Part shown: piece after piece, positions 9,747 to 17,795 of the stretch
Numbering within the stretch: the stretch's first letter is position 1
Layout of the letters: every line of letters starts with the position of its first letter
Source: Pseudarthrobacter sp. NamB4
GTDB lineage: Bacteria > Actinomycetota > Actinomycetes > Actinomycetales > Micrococcaceae
Assembly (NCBI RefSeq): GCF_005796185.1
Contig: NZ_VAHM01000018.1
Location: 1-64,000, forward strand
Reading direction: 5' to 3'
DNA length: 64,000 nt
Translations under genes and position numbers: made by a program
Notes under the pieces: model-generated
Told to the model about the DNA's origin: nothing
The model's database searches: none
What the model saw: only the letters and a program-made list of their open reading frames with translations

Positions 9747-10043
9747 ATGGAAGCCACGCCCTACGGAATCCTGCACTTCTTCCCGGGAGGCACAAAGGAC
9801 CAGTACGAGGCCTCAATTGCCGCCACTCACCCAGGCGAGGGGCGCCTGCCCGACGGTCAGATCTTCCATGCCGCAGGCGCTTCTGCCGGTGGTTGGACGA
9901 TCATAGCCGTCCATGAGTCGAAGGAGAGCTGGGAGAAATTCCGTGACGGCACCCTCCTTCCCCTGATGCAGCAGGGCATCGAGGGCGGATTCGCATCACC
10001 GCCCGAAGAGACAGTCATCGATCTGTACAAGATCATGCCCTAG
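9747..10043 (+). CDS. Small conserved protein, probable alpha/beta-barrel (Dabb/ABM-like) fold
   Basis: A 98-residue protein starting MEATPYGILHFFPGG and ending DLYKIMP, with AGGAG before the ATG at 9747. The pattern of an N-terminal strand, a helix (QYEASIAATHPG), GWTIIAVHESKESWEKF and a C-terminal strand resembles the short ferredoxin-like dimeric barrels found as uncharacterised proteins in actinobacteria. No catalytic residues can be named. It sits, in opposite orientation, inside the segment that splits the MMPL gene, so it was probably brought in with that insertion. Confidence 0.65.
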   Translation: MEATPYGILHFFPGGTKDQYEASIAATHPGEGRLPDGQIFHAAGASAGGWTIIAVHESKESWEKFRDGTLLPLMQQGIEGGFASPPEETVIDLYKIMP

Positions 10044-10179
10044 CGATTCAGGCCTGAGCTTGACCCTGCCGCAGTGGAACTACCGCCACACCTCCAGAGG
10101 GATGAACGTGGAGTGGACCTCTACCCGCCGTCGAGGTTCGCCAATGGGCTGGTCGACTCCGCTGGTGTGTCTCGTCAGG

Positions 10180-10500
10180 CGGCCACGGAAGTAACCCCTG
10201 CCGAGACTGCCATGTAGGTGGTGCCGCCGCGGAGCATGGCCCAGAGGACGTTGAGGCGGCGCCGGGCCAGGGAGAGCATGGCCTGGACGTGAGTTTTTCC
10301 TCAAGACGTTTTCGGTCGTAGTAGGTCCGGGAGCGGGGCCGCTTCTCAGGGCCGAGAACCCGGAGAGGTAAAAGACGCGGAAAAGCCGTCGGTCGTAACG
10401 TCCGGGCCGGTGGTGGTTGCCGGTGATCCGGCCGGAGTCCCGGGGTGCCGGGGCCAGTCCGACAACGCCGGCGTGTCCTTATCGGGCGATCATGTCGCGT
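10180..10500 (-). pseudogene. IS110-family transposase C-terminal relic
   Basis: Read on the minus strand the DNA gives GVVGLAPAPRDSG and RITGNHHRPGRYDRRLFR, then after a frame change RTYYDRKRLEEKTHVQAML and SLARRRLNVLWAMLRGG. These match the C-terminal region of IS110/IS116/IS902 transposases. A stop and at least one frameshift break it, and the N-terminal DEDD catalytic part is absent. No clear terminal repeats were found. It is a dead relic within the MMPL interruption. Confidence 0.75.
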
Positions 10501-10599
10501 CTCTCAATTTAATGAGTCGTCCGGCCACAGCAACAAAGCCAATACCCGCCTCCCCTGGGTAGCCACCCTACAACGGCCACGGAACCACCGGTCAACAAC

Positions 10600-11332
10600 A
10601 TAAGGACAGCACCACGGAAAGCACCAGCAGGACCGGCGCCAGGACGGAGCGCAGCATCAGGATGAAGAGGATCACCACCAGGACCACGGTGATGATGATC
10701 ACCAGGTCGCGCTGGGCGGTGGTGTTGGTGTCCAGCGCCGTCGCGGTCACACCGCCCACCAGGGCCCCCGGATCCACCCTCTTCACTTCCTCGCGCAGCG
10801 CCTTGACCGCTTCCTCGGCTTCAAGCGAGTCCGCAGCCGAGTCCAGCGTGGCGTTGATGAGCACCTTGCCCTCGCGGACGTCAGGGGCGCTGGAAGTGCC
10901 GGGGGCTCCGGTAATGGGCACCGAACCCTGCGCCAACAGGTAGGCTTCGTCCACGGCGTCGGCCGCCTTCACGGTGTCCAGCACTTCCTGCGCCTTGCCC
11001 TGGTCTGCAACCACGACGGCGGGGCTGCCGCTGCCGGCGTCGAAGTGACGCACCAGCGCGTCCTGGCCATCCACGGCATTGGACGCGGTGAGGATGACGT
11101 CCGTCTGCGGGACGCCGTCGGCCTTGAGCTGCAGGACGCCTGCGGAGGCGGCCACCAACAGCAGGACCGAGGCAAGCCATATCCGCGGCCGCCTGGCGAC
11201 CAGGGAGCCGGTGGCATGCCACAATCCCTCCTGGCCCTCCAGCCCGGTGACAAGTTCCGGTTCGCGCCCGTCCACAGAAACCAGCTTGGGAAGGAAAGGC
11301 CAGAAGGCCGCCCTCCCCAGGAGCGCCCTCAA
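10600..11332 (-). pseudogene. MMPL transporter, central fragment
   Basis: Begins RALLGRAAFWPFLPKL, which is normally in the middle of an MMPL-family lipid or drug exporter, and continues through a transmembrane span (IWLASVLLLVAASAGVLQL), a periplasmic domain and the start of the second membrane bundle (LVIIITVVLVVILFILMLRS), ending at VVLSLCC-stop. The N-terminal half is missing and the C-terminal half is displaced to 9245-9642. No ATG with a ribosome site lies at the 5' edge. Non-functional. Confidence 0.8.
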
Positions 11333-11396
11333 CTGACCGCCGCCCTGACGCCCGGCAATAACAGTTAGGGCGGCACGTTGGGGGTAGCGTTTGGTT

Positions 11397-12215
11397 ATGA
11401 GTGCGCAGCAGCCTGAAGATGACGTTTACACCCACGGCCATCACGAATCCGTGGTCCGCGCCCATGCGGCCAGGACTGCCGAAAACTCCGCCGCATTTGT
11501 CCTGCCGCACCTCGCGCCGGGAACAAACGTGCTTGACGTCGGCTGCGGACCAGGCACCATCACGTGCGACTTCGCCGCCGTCGTAGCCCCCGGCAAAGTG
11601 ACAGGTCTGGACAGGTCGCCGGATATCATCGCCCAGGCACAGGCACTGGCGGTCGAGCGCGAGGTGCCCAACGTAGAGTTCGTTGCCGGCAACATCTACG
11701 ACCTGGACTTCGAGGACGATACGTTCGACGTGGTTCACGCCCACCAGGTGCTCCAGCACCTGACAGATCCGGTGGAGGCATTGCGTGAGATGCGGCGCGT
11801 GGCAAAGCCAGGCGGCATCGTTGCCGTCCGCGACGCCGACTTCCACGGCATGAGCTGGTACCCCGCCATTCCAGAGCTGGACGAATGGATGGAGCTTTAC
11901 CAGAGGATCGCACGGCACAACGGGGCGGAGCCCGACGCCGGGCGGCGGCTGGTCAGCTGGGCGCAGGCGGCGGGGTTCACCGACGTCGCCCCCAGCAGCA
12001 GCAACTGGCTCTACGCCACCGGCCAGCAGCGCCGCTGGCAGGCGCGGGTGTGGGGCGAGCGGGTCCTGCATTCGGCCTTCGCGGAGCAGGCCCTGGAATA
12101 CGGCTTCGCCAACCCCGCGGACCTCGCCCGCATCTCCGCCGGCTGGCACCGCTGGGGCTCCACGGACGACGGCTGGTTCCTGATCCCGAACGGTGAGGTC
12201 ATCGCCAGGGCCTGA
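11397..12215 (+). CDS. Class I SAM-dependent methyltransferase
   Basis: A 272-residue UbiE/Methyltransf_11-type enzyme. Motif I VLDVGCGPG (residues about 45-53), the acidic motif II end GLDRSP and motif IV FDVVHAHQVLQHL are clear, followed by PGGIVAVRDADF. The C-terminal part (after 150) with WYPAIPELDEWMELY is a substrate-binding region also seen in small-molecule methyltransferases; the acceptor is unknown. ATG at 11397 is preferred to the TTG six bases earlier. It is divergent from the broken MMPL gene and appears monocistronic. Confidence 0.85.
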   Translation: MSAQQPEDDVYTHGHHESVVRAHAARTAENSAAFVLPHLAPGTNVLDVGCGPGTITCDFAAVVAPGKVTGLDRSPDIIAQAQALAVEREVPNVEFVAGNIYDLDFEDDTFDVVHAHQVLQHLTDPVEALREMRRVAKPGGIVAVRDADFHGMSWYPAIPELDEWMELYQRIARHNGAEPDAGRRLVSWAQAAGFTDVAPSSSNWLYATGQQRRWQARVWGERVLHSAFAEQALEYGFANPADLARISAGWHRWGSTDDGWFLIPNGEVIARA

Positions 12216-12277
12216 GTTGCAGGAGCCCTTCAGGCGGCACGCCATATCCCACAGACAGGCACGCGTAAGATTGCGGG

Positions 12278-12901
12278 GTGCAATTTTCCCTTTGGCTGGC
12301 CCTCGCAGGCGCCGGCGCGCTGATCAGTTTCACCCCAGGCGCCGGAGCCATCAACACCATGAGCAATTCCCTGAACGCCGGCTTCCGCCGCTCCATGTGG
12401 GGAATACTCGGCCAGCAGGCAGCCCTCGTGATCCATGTGGTGATCGTGGCCCTGGGAGTCGGCGTGCTCGTGGCCAGCTCGCCCGTCGCGTTCAACGTGA
12501 TCCGCTACGCCGGTGCGGCCTATCTCGTGTACCTGGGCATCAGGCAATTCCTCAGCAAGCCCAGCGTGGAGGAACAGCAGGCTGCGGTCCTCCGCAACGA
12601 GCCGGCCTGGTCCATCTTCCGGCGCGGTCTCTGGGTGAACCTGCTCAACCCAAAGGCAATCGTCTTCTTCCTCGCCTTCATGCCCCAGTTCATCCGTCCG
12701 GACCAGCCACTCCTGGCCCAGTACGCGGTGCTGACGGCAACGATCGTGGCCATCGACATCCTGGTCATGTGGTTCTTCTTTGCGGCGGCAGCCCGCTCCT
12801 TCCAGCGGTTCACCCGTACGGAACGCGGCCAACTTGTCCTCAGCAAAGTCTTCGGGATCCTCTTCGTTGCGGTCGGTATCTTGCTCGCCTTCATGCACTG
12901 A
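12278..12901 (+). CDS. LysE/RhtB-family amino acid exporter
   Basis: A 207-residue inner-membrane protein with about six hydrophobic spans. The N-terminal LISFTPGAGAINTMSNSLNAG and the central NLLNPKAIVFFLAFMPQFI are hallmark RhtB/LysE segments. Members export amino acids such as homoserine, threonine or leucine; the substrate cannot be fixed here. GTG start at 12278 is preceded by a G-rich stretch (TTGCGGG). Stands alone between a methyltransferase and a phosphatase gene. Confidence 0.88.
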   Translation: MQFSLWLALAGAGALISFTPGAGAINTMSNSLNAGFRRSMWGILGQQAALVIHVVIVALGVGVLVASSPVAFNVIRYAGAAYLVYLGIRQFLSKPSVEEQQAAVLRNEPAWSIFRRGLWVNLLNPKAIVFFLAFMPQFIRPDQPLLAQYAVLTATIVAIDILVMWFFFAAAARSFQRFTRTERGQLVLSKVFGILFVAVGILLAFMH

Positions 12902-13023
12902 CCGGACAGGCCTCAACGTTGTTACCTACCCATTTCCAGCCAAGTCATGCTTCTTTACAAGCCAGTCAACTTTTATGAATACGCATCTAGCCAACCCGGC
13001 TGTTAGCGCTCATGCTTAGTTCC

Positions 13024-13587
13024 ATGAACTCAACGTCGAGCCCATACCGCGTCATCGCCGTCTGCACCGGAAACATCTGCCGGTCGCCCATGGCCGAGCT
13101 CATGCTCACCGCGGCACTGGAGCGGGAGGGACTCGACGGGCTGGTGACCGTGGACTCGGCCGGAACCACAGGGTATGAGGCCGGCAGGCCCATCGATCCC
13201 AGGGCAGCCCGCAGGCTGGCCGCGGCCCAACTTGTGTCAGACCGGCACGTCGCCCGCGAATGGGTTCGCGAATGGTTTCAGGAGCGGGACCTGATCCTTG
13301 CACTGGACATCGACCACTACGCATGGCTGAGCGAAGCGGCGCCCGACCAGGAATCCCTGTACAAGATTCGCATGCTCCGCAGCTTCGACCCCGCCATGGC
13401 CGGCCTCGATTCCCTGGACCAGGGCATCGAGGATCCCTGGTATGGCGGGCATGCGGACTTTGACGCCGTCTGGCACCAGATCCACGCCGCCCTGCCCGGA
13501 ATTGTGGACCACATCAAGTCAGCCATGCTGGGGGAGCCGGCAACTTCAGCGGCAGGCTTACTGAAAACGGTACGCTCTACTGCATGA
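13024..13587 (+). CDS. Low-molecular-weight protein-tyrosine phosphatase
   Basis: The P-loop CTGNICRS (Cys14, Arg20) at the N-terminus and the general-acid segment EDPWYGG near residue 136 define an LMW-PTP of 187 residues. It would dephosphorylate phosphotyrosine proteins; the target is unknown. The ATG at 13024 places the P-loop at the usual distance; an in-frame ATG at 13012 is possible, and neither has a strong ribosome site. Its TGA overlaps the ATG of the next gene (ATGA at 13584), so the two are translationally coupled. Confidence 0.9.
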   Translation: MNSTSSPYRVIAVCTGNICRSPMAELMLTAALEREGLDGLVTVDSAGTTGYEAGRPIDPRAARRLAAAQLVSDRHVAREWVREWFQERDLILALDIDHYAWLSEAAPDQESLYKIRMLRSFDPAMAGLDSLDQGIEDPWYGGHADFDAVWHQIHAALPGIVDHIKSAMLGEPATSAAGLLKTVRSTA

Positions 13588-15650
13588 GCCCAGCCCCCGT
13601 CATCATCGCTATTGACGGGCGTTCCGGCGCTGGGAAGACCACCCTCGCCGTCGAACTTGCAGCCCGGCTGCGCGTCCACCACAAGGTTTCCCTGTTCCAC
13701 CTCGAGGACATCTACCCCGGCTGGAACGGCCTGGCGCCCGGCATCGAACGCTACGTCTCCACCGTGCTGACGCCGCTGAGCCGCGGGGAGGCCGCAGCAT
13801 GGGTCAGCTGGGACTGGGAGAGGCACTACGACGGCGATGCCCGGGTGACGCTGCCCGCTGAGATCGTCATCGTGGAGGGCGTGGGCGCCGCCGCCGCCGA
13901 AGCGCGGCCGTTGCTGAGCGCGGTCATCTGGGCCGAATCCCCGGAGGACGTGCGCAGGACCAGGGCGCTCCAGCGTGATGGCGCAACCTACGAGCCGTAC
14001 TGGGACCAGTGGGCATCGCAGGAGGAAGAGTGGCTCGCGGGTGATGACGTCCCCGGCCACGCCGACCTCCGGGTACGGAACCCGGCCGACGGTTCTGCAC
14101 CCGGAGACATACTCCAGGTCCTCCCCTACCTCCCCCGGCTGGCACCTGCCCTGGCGCCGGAGCTCTCCGCGCGCCACGGGATCCGCCTGCGGTCGGAGCG
14201 GCTGGAGGTCCGGCCGGATCCCGCCAAGCTGTTCCATGCCCTGTATGCCGGCTCCGCCAATGCCGTCTGGCTGGACTCCTCGAACGCGGACACAGCCGGA
14301 GCGCACCAGTCCGGAGCAGCGGCATCCAGTGCTTTGGAGCGCAGCCGCTTCAGCATCATGGCGGACGACGGCGGCATTCTCGGCCAGTCCGTAACGCACC
14401 ACAGGGGCCGCAGCCTCGTCCGTGCCGGCTGCGCAACCGCCACGGTGGAAGGACCTTTCTTCCGCTGGCTCGGCACCGTCTGGGGCGCCCGCGCCGTCGA
14501 CAATCCTGAAGGGTATCCCGGCGACTTCATGCTGGGTTGGCTGGGTTGCCTGGGTTACGAGCTCAAGCGCGAAACCGGCGGAACCGACCTTCCCTCCAGC
14601 ACGCCGGACGCCGCCCTGATCTTCGCCGCCAGGGCGGTGGTCCTGGACCACAAGGAAGGGACTGCCTGGCTACTGGCACTTGACGCTCTGGATGCGGACC
14701 AGTGGATTGCTGAAGCGCGTGGGGCCGTGGCAGCCGCGGAACCGGCGGCGGTGGCCGGCGGCAGCACCGGCGTCGTACTTCCGGCGCCGCCATCCTTCCG
14801 CAGCCGGGACAGCCGCGGGGCGTATCTGGAAAAGGTCGCCGCCGCCCAGCATGAGATTGCGGAAGGCAACTCCTACGAGGTCTGCCTGACCACAACCCTG
14901 TCGGCACGCGCACCGGTGAACGCGCTGGATTCGTGGAGCACCTACCTCGCGCTGCGCGGCAGGAATCCCGCTCCCTTCGCCAGCTACCTGAGACTGGGCG
15001 GGCTCACCGTGGCCAGCACCTCGCCGGAGCGGTTCCTGAAAATAGCGTGCGACGGCGGCATGCGCGCCGAGCCCATTAAGGGAACCCGCCGGCGGGCGGG
15101 CGATCCGCACGAGGACCGGCAGCTGCGGGAGGACCTGGCTACCTCGCTGAAGGACCGGACAGAGAACATCATGATCGTCGATTTGCTGCGGAATGACCTC
15201 AGCCACTTCGCCGTCCCGGGCTCGGTCACCGTGAGCAGGCTGTGCGCCATCGAGAGCTACGCCACCGTGCACCAGATGGTCAGCACCATTGACGCCCGGC
15301 TGCTGCCGGGATCATCGCGGGCCGAGGCGGTGGCTGCCTGCTTCCCTGCCGGCTCGATGACCGGAGCACCCAAAATCAGCACCATGGCGATCCTGGACCG
15401 GCTGGAGGGCGGGGCGCGCGGCGTCTACTCCGGCGCCATCGGCTATTTCTCCCTTAACGGGGCCACGGACCTCGCCGTCGCAATCCGGACCCTGGTAATC
15501 AGCGCGGAAGGTGACGGCACCGCCGAGCTGACCCTCGGCATCGGCGGCGCCATCACGTCCGATTCCGTCCCGGAGGAGGAATACGAGGAGATCCGGACCA
15601 AGGCGTTCGGCGTCCTCTCAAGTCTCGGCGCGGAGTTCCCGGAAGATTAG
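13584..15650 (+). CDS. pabB: P-loop kinase domain fused to aminodeoxychorismate synthase component I
   Basis: A 688-residue two-part protein. Residues 1 to about 180 are a uridine-kinase-like P-loop NTPase with Walker A GRSGAGKT (12-19) and VIVEGVG near 95. Residues about 200-688 are a chorismate-binding enzyme: the ADC-synthase elements EPIKGTRRR, IVDLLRNDLSHF, GSMTGAPK and GVYSGAIGYF are all present, so it should make 4-amino-4-deoxychorismate for folate, working with a PabA glutaminase not seen here. The matching lyase could be the class IV aminotransferase at 29827. No stop or frameshift separates the halves, and it is coupled to the phosphatase gene. Confidence 0.9.
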   Translation: MSPAPVIIAIDGRSGAGKTTLAVELAARLRVHHKVSLFHLEDIYPGWNGLAPGIERYVSTVLTPLSRGEAAAWVSWDWERHYDGDARVTLPAEIVIVEGVGAAAAEARPLLSAVIWAESPEDVRRTRALQRDGATYEPYWDQWASQEEEWLAGDDVPGHADLRVRNPADGSAPGDILQVLPYLPRLAPALAPELSARHGIRLRSERLEVRPDPAKLFHALYAGSANAVWLDSSNADTAGAHQSGAAASSALERSRFSIMADDGGILGQSVTHHRGRSLVRAGCATATVEGPFFRWLGTVWGARAVDNPEGYPGDFMLGWLGCLGYELKRETGGTDLPSSTPDAALIFAARAVVLDHKEGTAWLLALDALDADQWIAEARGAVAAAEPAAVAGGSTGVVLPAPPSFRSRDSRGAYLEKVAAAQHEIAEGNSYEVCLTTTLSARAPVNALDSWSTYLALRGRNPAPFASYLRLGGLTVASTSPERFLKIACDGGMRAEPIKGTRRRAGDPHEDRQLREDLATSLKDRTENIMIVDLLRNDLSHFAVPGSVTVSRLCAIESYATVHQMVSTIDARLLPGSSRAEAVAACFPAGSMTGAPKISTMAILDRLEGGARGVYSGAIGYFSLNGATDLAVAIRTLVISAEGDGTAELTLGIGGAITSDSVPEEEYEEIRTKAFGVLSSLGAEFPED

Positions 15651-15669
15651 GACAGCTCCAGTTTCACGG

Positions 15670-16401
15670 TCAGCCGCGCCGGGCAGGCCTGTCAAACTTC
15701 CACCCTTCGGCCTTGAGCTGCGGAATAACCTCATCAACGGCTTCCACGGTCTGCGTTCTGTCACCGCCGCCATCGTGCAGCAGCACAACCCCGCCGGGCC
15801 GGATTCCTTCACGGAGCCGCCGGACCAGCTCCTGCGTTCCGGGCGGCTCCCAGTCACTGATGGTCAGCTGCCAGCCGAGCGGCTGCATGCCCAGTTCCGC
15901 GGCTACTTCCGGCGTTTGCCCCCAGCTTCCGTACGGGGCACGGAAATAGTCGATCTTCGCATCCGGCAAGGCTTCCCGGATGGCCGCGCTGGTTTCCAGC
16001 AGGTCCGCCCTAATGGCCTCGGCGCTCCATTCCGCCATGTTGTCGTGGTGCATGGTGTGGTTGCACAGCAGGTGGCCCGCCGCCGCGATCTGCCGCACGA
16101 TGTCGGGGTGCTGCTTCACATGGTCGCCCCAGAGGCAGAATGTCGCCTTGACGTGGTGCTTGTCCAGGACTGCCAGCAGCTTGGGAGTGGTCACGGGGTG
16201 TGGGCCGTCGTCAAAGGTCAGGCTGGTGTACTTTCCGTCGTGGCGGGTGGAGTCGACAATCGCGGAAGTTGCCTCGTCCGCCTGTGCTGCCGTTGCCCCG
16301 GCGAGTCCCCCGGGAACAGAAGCACCCAGGGCGAGAACTGCCGCCGCAAGGGGGAAGGCTGCCTTACGGAGGGAAACTGGGCGGCGAATCGGTAGCGTCA
16401 T
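15670..16401 (-). CDS. Secreted NodB-type polysaccharide deacetylase (CE4)
   Basis: A 243-residue exported hydrolase. The signal peptide runs to about residue 40 (AAVLALGASVPGGLAGATAAQA). NodB motifs are intact: TFDDGP, the metal-binding HTMHH, and FRAPYG, with LLHDGG near the C-terminus. CE4 enzymes remove acetyl groups from chitin, peptidoglycan or xylan. The same 18-base operator found before the xylanase gene lies 73-90 bases upstream, so acetylxylan is the favoured substrate (inference). Start chosen at 16401 because GAAAGGAA lies just upstream; ATGs at 16419 and 16422 would extend it. Confidence 0.88.
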   Translation of the reverse strand: MTLPIRRPVSLRKAAFPLAAAVLALGASVPGGLAGATAAQADEATSAIVDSTRHDGKYTSLTFDDGPHPVTTPKLLAVLDKHHVKATFCLWGDHVKQHPDIVRQIAAAGHLLCNHTMHHDNMAEWSAEAIRADLLETSAAIREALPDAKIDYFRAPYGSWGQTPEVAAELGMQPLGWQLTISDWEPPGTQELVRRLREGIRPGGVVLLHDGGGDRTQTVEAVDEVIPQLKAEGWKFDRPARRG

Positions 16402-16473
16402 TGCTTTCCTTTCTGTCATCATGAGCCCCGCCGCGTCCCTGGGCACGGACTACGGCGCGGGAATCACAAAGAT

Positions 16474-16491
16474 TTCCGGTAATTTCCGGAA
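16474..16491. promoter_or_regulatory. Candidate LacI-type operator before the CE4 gene
   Basis: TTCCGGTAATTTCCGGAA, identical at 16 of 18 positions to the operator before the xylanase (17722-17739). Location upstream of a secreted deacetylase suggests shared control. Confidence 0.6.
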
Positions 16492-16578
16492 CGAGCTCAG
16501 CGTAGAGTCCCGCGCGGGCACCGTCAAGGGTGCGGCGGGAAACGATGGCTTTGTTTCAGAGAGGGGCTGGCGGCAGGA

Positions 16579-17607
16579 TTAGTGGCTTGCCGGTGCGGCA
16601 GTGCTCTCCCGGACCACCAGCCGGGTGGCCAGTTCCACTCGGGGACTCTCGGGGCCTTCGCCCTGGAGCATCCGAAGTACCGTGCGGGCGGCAAGTTTGC
16701 CCATTTCGGCCAGCGGCTGCCGGACGGTGGTGAGGGGAGGCGAAGCCCAGCGGGCTTCAGGAAGATCGTCGAACCCTACAACACTGATGTCCTCGGGCAC
16801 CCGCAGGCCCTTCTTGCGCACCGCTTCGTACACTCCGAGGGCCATCTGGTCACTGGCGGCGAAGACCGCAGAGGGCGGCTCCGGCAACTCAAGCAGGCTG
16901 CAGCCGGCGCGGAAACCGGACTGGTAGTCAAAGTCGCCCTCCATGGCCAGCGCTGGATCGAAAGCAATACCCGCCGCATCCAGGCCCGCCCTGTAACCGT
17001 CCAGCCTTGCTCGGCTGCACCACAGTCCAGGTGTACCGGCGACGAACCCGATGCGGCGGTGGCCGGCCGCTGTCAAATGCTCTGTTGCGCCCACCGCTCC
17101 CGTCCAGTTGGTGGCGCCGATGGTGGGCACGTCCAGGTCGGGCACGCCGGCAGGGTCCACCACTACCGCAGGTACCTGCAGGCGCTGGAGTTCTGCGCGC
17201 AGGAAGGAATCAAGGTCGGTGGTCACCAGGATTGCCCCGTCGCTGGCCCTGGCGCTGACGTTGTCGAGCCACTGCCGGGTTGAGGTGGGGCTGGTCTGGC
17301 GGTGGATGGCGGACACCACCGTGGAGACCCCCGCCTCATTGGCAGCTTCCTCCACGCCGCGGATGATCTCCACGGCCCAAGGACTGTCCAGGTCGTTGAA
17401 TACGAGGTCGATGAGCCCGGAGCGTGCTTCCGGACGTGCTCCCCGCCGCTGGTAGCCGTAATCCCTGAGCAGCGTTTCCACGCGTTCACGGGTCCGGGGG
17501 GCAACATCACCGCGGCCGTTGAGCACCCGGGAAACAGTGGGCACAGATACACCTGCCTCGGCGGCGATGGCCGAAATAGTGACTGCCGGGCGGTGACTTT
17601 CCTGCAC
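16579..17607 (-). CDS. LacI-family regulator, likely xylan/xylose-responsive
   Basis: A 342-residue repressor with an N-terminal HTH (AVTISAIAAEAGVSVPTVSR, hinge helix following) and a periplasmic-binding-type sugar domain (about 60-335). GTG at 17607 is chosen because AGGAGG lies five bases upstream; a longer frame reaching 17649 has no such site. It diverges from the GH10 xylanase and shares with it an intergenic dyad; a near copy of the dyad precedes the CE4 gene on its other side. It therefore probably represses itself, the xylanase and the deacetylase until a xylan breakdown sugar is bound. Confidence 0.9.
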   Translation of the reverse strand: MQESHRPAVTISAIAAEAGVSVPTVSRVLNGRGDVAPRTRERVETLLRDYGYQRRGARPEARSGLIDLVFNDLDSPWAVEIIRGVEEAANEAGVSTVVSAIHRQTSPTSTRQWLDNVSARASDGAILVTTDLDSFLRAELQRLQVPAVVVDPAGVPDLDVPTIGATNWTGAVGATEHLTAAGHRRIGFVAGTPGLWCSRARLDGYRAGLDAAGIAFDPALAMEGDFDYQSGFRAGCSLLELPEPPSAVFAASDQMALGVYEAVRKKGLRVPEDISVVGFDDLPEARWASPPLTTVRQPLAEMGKLAARTVLRMLQGEGPESPRVELATRLVVRESTAAPASH

Positions 17608-17716
17608 GCATTCCTCCTGGTCCGCTGCAAGTATAGGCCTTTCCAGCACGGTGGACGGATTCAGTTTTGTCGAAACTCTTGACGCGCGCTCCGAAATATT
17701 CCTAACCTACTTCTAC

Positions 17717-17744
17717 GCGACTTCCGGAAACTTCCGGAAGTCGC
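17717..17744. promoter_or_regulatory. Palindromic operator upstream of the GH10 xylanase
   Basis: A 28-base dyad whose core is TTCCGGAAACTTCCGGAA (17722-17739), extended by GCGAC/GTCGC-type flanks. It lies about 57 bases before the xylanase start and about 115 bases upstream of the divergent lacI-type gene. Confidence 0.7.
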
Positions 17745-17795
17745 TTTCTCGGCCTCATCCGCCGATTTACTCAGTACCTCAAAGGAGAGCTCTTC

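Noticed and set aside
13012..13024. Upstream ATG for the LMW phosphatase
   Set aside because: Kept only as an alternative; the ATG at 13024 gives the usual short distance to the P-loop, and neither has a decisive ribosome site.
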